64,000 bases of DNA from Tetracentron sinense. Its lineage: Eukaryota; Streptophyta; Magnoliopsida; Trochodendrales; Trochodendraceae. Position numbers and translations under genes: made by a program. Positions 32,138 through 64,000 of this stretch are shown one piece after another. How positions within the stretch are numbered: the stretch's first letter is position 1; each line of letters starts with the position of its first letter. Under the pieces are notes generated by a model that was not told where the DNA came from, did no database searches, and worked only from the letters and a program-made list of their open reading frames with translations. The stretch lies in the NCBI GenBank assembly GCA_015143295.1, contig CM026551.1, positions 44,318,034 through 44,382,033 on the forward strand. The letters are read 5' to 3'.

Positions 32138-34510
32138 TTACTTTGAATCTAAATCTTTTCTTCTTATTTACATCAATAATTATCCTATTGATAGGATGAA
32201 ATCCATTTTTACATCTTCTGATTCCTTCCCTACAATCTAGCGCTTGCGTATGGGCTCGATCTAGATCTTCACGCCCTTTTCCTTATTATTCACTTTGATC
32301 TTGTCATCTTAGGTCTTCCCTCTTTGAATCTCTCAAAATAATCTCCTCTATCTCTTTTAGGTTTAGAAAGCTTTGGGAACCCTCAACCCACGATATAAGG
32401 GTTATTTATAGGGTTGGGAACCCTAGGGACTTAAGGCTCCAGGGCATAATATCAAATCCCGAACCTGTCGATAATAAAATTATTGGCTGAATAACAAAGT
32501 CACTCCGCGTATATAATAACCCATAGTAAACAATATAATAACATTAACATGCATACATGTAACAGTTCAATTAGAATTCACATACATATATCAGAGGGTA
32601 GAAACATCTTTTCTTTTCAATTCTTACATGTGTCCACTTGTGCTTGTTTTTCTTACTTTTCTGACTTATCTTTCTTGCCTAACTTTCCTGACTTGTCTTT
32701 CTTATTTCGTGAGTGAATTCAACAAACATGCATTGTGCAATAATTTAAAATAACTTCACTCCTTATATAGGTAGAGACTAACATGTACTCTACTTACCGA
32801 GGTACCACACGTTTAGCACATTATGCGGTATATACGGCTTAACACATTATTCGGTGTGTACGACTTGCTTATGATTAACTTGCTTGACTTCTCTTGCCTT
32901 GAACTTAGACTTATTGGTACTCGGGCAGTGCAAAACTCAAGAATGCACTCATACTTGTGTACTCATATACTTGTGTAATTACTTGTAGTCGTGCTTTTCA
33001 TCATGCTTGTGCATATCATATTATCATTGGATATTATCATGGGAGAGTGAGTGAATAATGATACACCCTCCGTTAAATCGCACATTAAATTATCGGTCAA
33101 GGGCTATATGAAATTTCATCATAACGTCTCATTCCATTATGATAACAGACCTAGGCAAGCAAGACCCTCATCAAAGGTTTCTTTACCCAAAAAATAGATC
33201 ACGTATATATCAACATAAAATAAACACAAAAAAACATTCATATTCCAACAATTTAACAGACTTTAATCACAGTTTATTTTTCAATATGCACAATTCACTA
33301 TTTAATTTAAATATCAACAACACCTTTTTAATCAAGATTAAAATTATGAATAAACCACGTAATTTATCAATCATAATTTGCATAGAGCATATCCACAAAC
33401 CACACTAACATGTCACCCTAATATCACAAAGAGTCGACATCCATTATTTAATTATTTCATACATTCCATTCGACTCCATGAATTCATCCATTCCTCCTCA
33501 TATATTCAGATACTTCCATCATAAATTTCCAATCCCCCTGTTGAAACATAAACAAAATATACACATGGTTATTCACATCCTAATCATGTTATTCACATTT
33601 TACTTTAACCATTAATGAAATGATACATGAGGGATAATAGAAATTCATAGATTTTACTTATATTCTCGTTCTTACTTAGATCTATCTTTTAACTCTTCCT
33701 TTGATTAATATTCAAGAAATTGAGAACTAGGAATCGTTACTTACTTACTTTGCCTTTGATCATTACTTACTTTGCATTTGACTTACTTGTGTCCATAATA
33801 GTGCCTTAATTTTCTCTTCATACATGTGCATGTTTTTCAATGGTGAGTGCATAGTGATACACTCTTGATTAAATTATACCTAAGACTAATAGTCAAGGAC
33901 CATAAGAAATTTCATCATAACATCCCATTTTATTATGATAACAGACCTAAGTAAGCAAGACCCTCATCAAAAGTTCATTTACCTAAAAATAGATCACGTA
34001 TATTAACATAAAATAAACACAAAACAACATTCATATTTCCAACAATTTAACAGACTTTAATCACAATTTATTTTTCAATATGCACAATTTACAATTTAAT
34101 TTAAATATCAACAACACCTTTTTTCAATCAAGATTAAAATCATGAATACACCACATAATTTATCAATCATAATTCTCATAGAGCATATTCACAAACCACA
34201 CTAACATGTAACCCTAATATCACAAAGAGTCCACATCCATAGTTCAATTATTTCATACATTCCATTCAATTCCTCCTTATATATTCAAATACCTCAATCA
34301 TAAATTCTCAATCCCCTTGTTGAAACATAAACAAAATATTCACATGATTATTCACATCTTAATCATATTATTCACATCTTACTTTAACCATTAATGAAAT
34401 GATACATAAAAGATAATAGAAATTCATATATCTTACTTATATTTTCATTCTTACTTAGATCTATCTTTTTAACTCTTCCTTTAAATTAATATTCAAGAAA
34501 TTGAATATTA
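32138..34510 (-). repeat. Relic Gypsy LTR sequences with an 805-bp tandem duplication
   Basis: Inverted leader/TATA-like sequence at 32270-32440 (gggttatttatagggttggg) continues the relic at 21426-22103. Beyond it, two homologous segments (about 33045-33735 and 33845-34505) share long blocks offset by about 805 bp. Both resemble the reverse complement of the Tekay-like LTR near 23600-23700. I see no coding remnant. Confidence 0.6.
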
Positions 34511-35109
34511 ATTCATCTTGGTCATAGTGAGACTTTGGACCTGTGACACTACATATCAAGTCCTTATCCTTAAAACTTACAAGACATTCTAACCTGTCTG
34601 ACCAATCATAAATACCAAACTAAACCCGATCCGTAAACATGATCAATGACTGAAAATAAACCTAAATAATATAATCTGAAATTTGTCTTATTACATTCTT
34701 TAAAATAAACTGAAATAACCAACTAATAATCTAAACTTAATAATATGGAAAGTAATCCAGATTATTCTCCTCATCCTGGAAATCACTATCCTACTCTTCT
34801 GTATTCTCCTCTATCCAAGGTGGTGGAGCATAGATGTCGAACCCTCTTAAAACTACTGACATAAAAAGTACGATTGAGCAAACGAAAGTTCAGTGTATGC
34901 AAAGTCTAGCTAACAATATACAATAACAAATCCACATGCTCATACTTTGACATAAATAACATATCTTACAATTCATGTGCGGAAAACATGAAAACTTATT
35001 ATCATGCAAAAAATATAATTAGACTCTTGACATGTGTAGACTTATGAGATTTATGAGATGCTTATTAGTTTTTTCTAGATTCTTGTGAGTAGCATAAGGC
35101 CATGCTAGA
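34511..35109. other. AT-rich sequence, probably further LTR relic
   Basis: No gene is visible. A stretch near 34745-34850 (tccagattattctcctcatcc, ggtggtggagcatagatgtc) looks like plant Gypsy LTR or untranslated sequence, but I cannot place its boundaries. Confidence 0.3.
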
Positions 35110-35129
35110 TCAGTCTTTGTAACTACATG

Positions 35130-35440
35130 TTACCATGTTTGTTATACCAGTATTATCACCACATGTTTTCATGCTTGTTATCATAGTCTTATCACCACAT
35201 GTTTTCATGCTTGTTATCACATTCTTATCACCACATGTTTCCGTGCTTGTTATACCACTCTTATCACCACATGTTTTCATGCTTGTTATGTCATTCTTAT
35301 CACCACATGTTTCCATGCTTGTTTTACCACTCTTATCATCACATGTGTCCATGTTTGTTATGCCATTCTTATCACCACATGTTTCCATGCTTGTTATACC
35401 ACCCTTATCACAACATGTTTCCATCCTTATAGGTAACTTG
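35130..35440. repeat. 36-bp minisatellite (about 8.5 copies)
   Basis: The unit cttatcaccacatgtttcc + atgcttgttataccact repeats every 36 bp. Because 36 is a multiple of three, the minus strand stays open (35110-35424) as a 12-residue repeat of type METCGDKNGITS with one Cys per unit. The plus strand is also open. No start context or neighbouring exon supports a gene. Confidence 0.88.
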
Positions 35441-35589
35441 TCTATTCCATTTTGATTTGATCACTCTCTATATTAAAATGTGATCATAAGTCCAACTAAT
35501 ATTTTCATATTTCAATATATGAATCCTAAATGTTTAGTAATAAACCACCAATGTTATATGATGTCTTGTATTATTTTAAATAAAAAAAG
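35441..35589. other. AT-rich spacer
   Basis: I see nothing beyond AT-rich sequence between the minisatellite and the hairpin-repeat zone. Confidence 0.4.
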
Positions 35590-37250
35590 TCTTTAAATTA
35601 CGTAGAGTTCTAATCACGTTTTGAGAATAACTATAATTGTTATTGTGATACCATCACGGTTATATAATAAATCACGTTTTTACCAAAACTGTAATTGTGA
35701 TGTCACAAATTCCAAAAAAATTGTAATTAAATTTTATTAGAGTTATAATCACGGTTTAAAAAGAACTGTAATTGTATATTGATATGTTATCATGATTTTG
35801 AAGAAACCGTGATTGTAATTCCTGCCTACATATACATTTTAATTCATTAACAAAAATTTCAATTCTCCATTCGTTTTTCTTGATTTAGTTCTTCACTTCC
35901 GCAATTGTTATCCTTTTGTATTTCTATTTTCCTTCTTGGATATTGAATGCATTTATTTCCTCTCCATTGCAAGGTCTCTCCATAACAAAGAATAACAAAT
36001 TACAGATTTGTAAAACATATCATGGATGACTTTATTTTCCCTCCATAATATGAAATTTTTTTTTTTTTTTTCTGAAGCTCTATTTTCAACTTCATTTCTT
36101 GTTTGGAGGGAAATATATTCACCGTTATTTGTTCTTCTCCCCATCTCATTTTCCCTCATCTTTGTTGTTTGTCATCGGCCAAACTCATACAAGAAGCATC
36201 CAAAGATTACTTTTTGAGAAAGCTTGGTTCAAATTAGAAGGAGAAGATGAGGCAACGTCTCTTCTAAAGGAAGCGGCTTTTAGGAACTCTTTCTTGTTTG
36301 CCATCAGTAGAACTCATACTGAAAGCATCCAAAGATTATTTTTTGAGAAAGTTAGGTTCGGATGACGAAGGAGAAGATGAGGCATAGAAGTTGTTTTCAA
36401 ATTGAATTTTGATGGAATTTATGTATAATTTGTTTATGTAAATGTCCAATAATTTGTTATGTAAAATCCAATAAAGAGTTTATGTCTTTTTTATTTGATA
36501 ATCTACTGTTTCATTTTTTTATGAAAAAAGATGTATAAAAATTTCTCTATTCGAGTGAATATGAAAAAAATATCAACTCATTCATGCATATTATAGTTTT
36601 CTTCTTATTTGCAATTGCTCTATAACCAAGCTAATAGAACAATTTACTTTACAGAAGAATAACGTCAAAAATGCAAATATTTGTTAAACGATCATGGTTA
36701 CATATATTCGTGGTCCTTAAAACATACAATCACAATTATTTAAATCACTGTGGTCTTATAGTCAATTAAGAATCACGGTTATTTAAATCATTGCGATCTT
36801 ATATTTAGTAAACAATCATGATTATCTAGAACCCGTGATCGTAACTAAGATGATCTAGTTAATACATGACGTGATTGATTGATCGCTTTGATTGACAAGT
36901 CACTGTAATTCAATCTTTACTTACGATATTATCTTCTAGATTCGTCGATAAAAAATCTAATTGAGTTTTTTTAGAGTTATAATCACGGTTGCTTATTATA
37001 ACCGTGGTCTTTAAAGAATTTTGTTGAACTATAAATTTGATCATGGTTATTACACTAAGGGATAATAACTGTGGTCTTATGAATTCTTTTCATTTTACGA
37101 GTTTCCATTTTCTGTGACTACGTATTTTTAAAAGATATAAATGTTAATAATGTTACGGTGTTCTTTAGAAAACATTGATCATGGTTATTACATTACCAGA
37201 TAATGACTATAGTCTTTCGAAGACTTTTCATTTTCTGTGACTAATCATAT
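35590..37250. repeat. Hairpin-rich subterminal-repeat zone of a DNA transposon (CACTA-like?)
   Basis: Inverted copies of aatcacggtt / aaccgtgatt occur in two clusters (35600-35825 and 36690-37240) around a middle segment containing poly(T) at 36058-36070. This density of short inverted repeats resembles CACTA subterminal regions, but the motif differs from that at 20812-21425. I could not find termini or a target duplication. Inside, about 36183-36255 and 36308-36380 are a diverged direct repeat (RTHT.SIQRL.FEK in one frame). Confidence 0.5.
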
Positions 37251-37788
37251 TAATTTTCATTTGCTCTCTCTTCGCAAGCCGATTTTAAATATAGTCACTA
37301 ACCCTCTCGGAGTCTCCCTCTGCATTATTCTCTTCGTCAAATGTCCCGTTCAACCTCCGACATCAGTTCCCTCAATTCTTTAGCTATGAGGAATGTTTTC
37401 ACTCGTTTTTTTTAGTATTTTCCACTCAAATGATTAAACAAATTAATTCTTATTCTTATTTTGAAAGAAAATTTTTGTTTGCCTTACGGAAATAAATTTT
37501 CAATGTTTTCAGAATTTTCAAAGCCTCCTAAAAATTTGTACACTTCAATTGAATAATGATTGTTTTAAACTCACTGTTATGTATTTTTTCATTACACAAT
37601 CATGTCAGGAACACAACGTATTGACGTAGAGCCAAATACTAATGACCCTTCTACTTCGAAAATAAAAATTGTGAGTGTTGATTGTGATTTAAATTTTAAA
37701 TGAATATATTTGCTTTGGAATAAACAGTTAGAAAATTTATCCCAAAGTACTCTTTTGCAAGAAAAATTCGAGAACCAAAATGTGCGTG
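37251..37788 (+). other. Possible leader and first codons of a DNA-transposon gene
   Basis: After the hairpin zone a short frame starts at the ATG at 37602 (MSGTQRIDVEPNTNDPSTSK) and stops within about 35 codons. A second fragment at 37710-37800 is cut by the LINE poly(T). This could be the start of the transposon gene whose subterminal repeats lie to the left. I do not recognise it. Confidence 0.25.
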
Positions 37789-38560
37789 ATTTTTTTTTTT
37801 TGGTAAGAATCTACATCAAACAACACAGAAACATGGCGAACAAACAAGTTAAGGACCAGTGGGGGTGTTCCAGATTCCTGAGTCGAACAGGTAGGATAAG
37901 GGCTGCCGAGAATATGGGCTAGGGTGGCCAGACTTCCGCCAATTGAGGGCCCTTTTGGCCAGATTGTGAGCGGCACCATTTGCTGTCTGACAGATAGCTT
38001 GGGCTCGAGCTGAAGGAAGGCTTCGCTAGAGCTCCCTACAGTCTTCCATCATAGTGTGAACATCCCAATGGATATCATTGACCTGGCCTAGGAGATTGGC
38101 AATCAGCTGTTGGGCATCCCTTTTAAGGATGATCTGGGTCCAACTCCAACCATGGGTAATAGCAATATGGAGGCTAATGAACATAGCTTTTGGTTCGGCT
38201 ATTCGGTCACTCCCTGCATCCAGAGGGAAAGAGTTGCCGAATAAGGTGTAGCTTGTGTGGTCGCGGATGATGATTCCCGCACCTGCTTTGTTGGACTGGG
38301 GTCCCAGGAGTAGGATCCATCAAAATTGATCTTTAACCGTCCTCTTGTGGGAGGGAGCCAGGCAGAGGGGAAGGTGGTTAGAGGGAGCTTTGGTCCATCA
38401 CATCCCTCACTTCCAAAAGGGTTTTAAGTACATAGATTATTGTGGCTTTAAGGCACGGAGCAAATGGTTGGTTCCATAGGGCAATAAGGTTGATGTTGTT
38501 TTTGGTTAATAGATAATATATCACTTCATCAACTTTGGGAAAATGCTTGCATCAGGGGGC
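37789..38560 (-). mobile_element. 5'-truncated LINE (non-LTR) fragment, RNase H end
   Basis: A run of T (37789-37800) is the poly(A) tail of a minus-strand element. Upstream on that strand come LINE-type ORF2 C-terminal residues. These include RGRLKINFDGSYSW, a shift, GAGIIIRDHTSYTLFGNS, RIAEPKAMFISLHIAITHGW, and WTQIILKRDAQQLIANLLGQ near 38090. This is the plant LINE RNase H domain (RVT_3 type). Frameshifts and stops show it is dead. No target duplication was found. Confidence 0.75.
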
Positions 38561-39723
38561 GAGGCCACCCCTAATTGTAGGTAGAAGAACTTGAGGAAAA
38601 CCTACGGACGGCTAACATTTTAGGCCTCCTGTGCTTCGTTGTGGGCTACAAGATTTTCTTGCCAGTTGATAAAGCGGAATACAATATTCCGCACTGAGTG
38701 CGTAATCTCATGGATCTCCCAATTATGAGCTCGATTAGGGTTGGATTATTCAAGATTAAGTCAATGATTTCCTTCAAACCCTGATTTGATAATTACCTTC
38801 TGCCAACTGTTGGAAATTGCAATTTGGAGTCCCAATCTAATCTAATAGCCTCAACTTCGGCTATTTGACTACTCTGCTGCTGGAAGGAATGCAAAGTTTG
38901 CTCAAACTGTTGGTGTTGCTATTTGGAGCTCCAAACATTGTGTCTTTTGGATTCCGAGAGCTCCCGCGAAGAAAACTCTCTAATTTTTGAATGTGGTGGC
39001 TGTAAGGGTAAAAAATCAACATCACAGGTGTAATCCTAGTCAATACGCCACATGTAATCTCAGTAAAACAGCTTGCCCTCGTCCAGACTTCAGAACTCAG
39101 CTCATTTTTGTCTGTATCATACAACTTGTGCCCTTCCAAACTCATGTCTTTCTCGTCCAAATTTCAGTTCAACAGGACAACTGATTCAATGGGTACAAAT
39201 ATCTACGATCTTACTTGCAAATGACCTACATCTTGCAAACGAAGAACCAAGAATAAGATAAATCCCACACACACCTCTTCAGCGATACCCTCAATAGCAG
39301 GTAAATATGGCATTGATTCCTCCAGAATTGCTTAAAGACGGTGAACTAAACATATGATTATTTGACCTGCCCAGGCAGTAATTACTTTGAAGTCATTAAA
39401 TCAGTTAGTTTAAGCTGAGCCAAATGCCACCCTATTCATTTTCAACCGAAAATTAAAGATCAAGAACCAGAAACCTTACTAGACATTCTCAATATATATA
39501 GAGAAGGAAAATTCGAAATATTAATACACAAAATCCTTGAAGACGACATAATAATAACCCCTAGCTTGGAATTATTTTCTACCATACAAAGACAATCCCA
39601 TCTTGGAAGCAATAAAGCCTAACCTTTTTTTCTGATATCCCCCTTTTAAGCTTCAGCTGGATGTGAAGCACCAGGAGTTCCCATTATTTCAGTAAGTATA
39701 TGAAGAAGCAGAGAAATAATACC
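38561..39723 (-). other. Flank and probable 3' UTR of the ABCC gene
   Basis: Close to the LINE, 38640-38720 reads in one minus frame FRFINWQENLVAHNEAQ, resembling the end of another plant RNase H domain, so more LINE debris is possible. Two similar phrases (ctgttgg..gcaatttggag, 38808 and 38908) lie about 100 bp apart. Sequence nearer the ABCC stop codon presumably includes its 3' UTR. I could not place a poly(A) site. Confidence 0.35.

Positions 39724-64000
<24,277 letters not shown>

Noticed and set aside
35130..35440. CRISPR-like regular repeats
   Set aside because: The units are contiguous with no unique spacers, in a plant nuclear context. It is a minisatellite.

Overview
The window is nuclear DNA of a flowering plant. 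It holds large AT-rich introns with GT..AG boundaries, a vacuolar-type ABCC transporter and plant-specific transposable elements (Sirevirus-type Copia, chromodomain Gypsy, hAT, CACTA). Nothing fixes the species. No bacterial operon, CRISPR array, tRNA or rRNA gene was seen.

Layout. (1) 412-20339: one array of about fourteen 179-bp satellite monomers, split by two later insertions. The first is a complete 6.4-kb hAT transposon (541-6955, perfect 8-bp target duplication ATTAGGAT). The second is an 11-kb Sirevirus-like Copia retrotransposon (8504-19522, minus strand, 1.5-kb LTRs). (2) 20340-21425: the 3' end of a CACTA element with hairpin subterminal repeats and a tandemly duplicated terminus. 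(3) 21426-35109: old minus-strand Gypsy LTR relics, into which a 10-kb Tekay/Del-like Gypsy element (22104-32132, plus strand) inserted. (4) 35110-38860: a 36-bp minisatellite, a hairpin-repeat zone, and a 5'-truncated LINE with a poly(A) tail. (5) 39724-64000: the 3' two thirds of an ABCC1/ABCC2-clade gene on the minus strand. Thirteen exons join in frame into about 1,059 residues (end of TMD1, NBD1, TMD2, NBD2, C-terminus). The 5' part lies beyond the right edge.

The ABCC introns carry a 1.4-kb internally deleted relative of the hAT element, a degenerate 3.3-kb Copia element with a MITE inside it, a second hAT-type MITE, and a solo LTR of the same Sirevirus family. Target duplications define all of them. 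The three whose orientation can be read lie antisense to the gene.

Most notable signal: the Sirevirus LTR carries a phased array of the 12-bp palindrome TTCGTCGNCGAA, in pairs 30 bp apart repeating every 82-83 bp, just upstream of the LTR TATA box. The same six-site geometry recurs inside the element, just upstream of a second TATA box, 122 bp before the ATG of the extra 3' ORF. This looks like an internal copy of the LTR enhancer-promoter driving that ORF. Other notable points are a candidate spliceosomal intron between gag and protease of the Gypsy element, a possible host-gene 5' end captured by the hAT element, and filler DNA in its deletion derivative.
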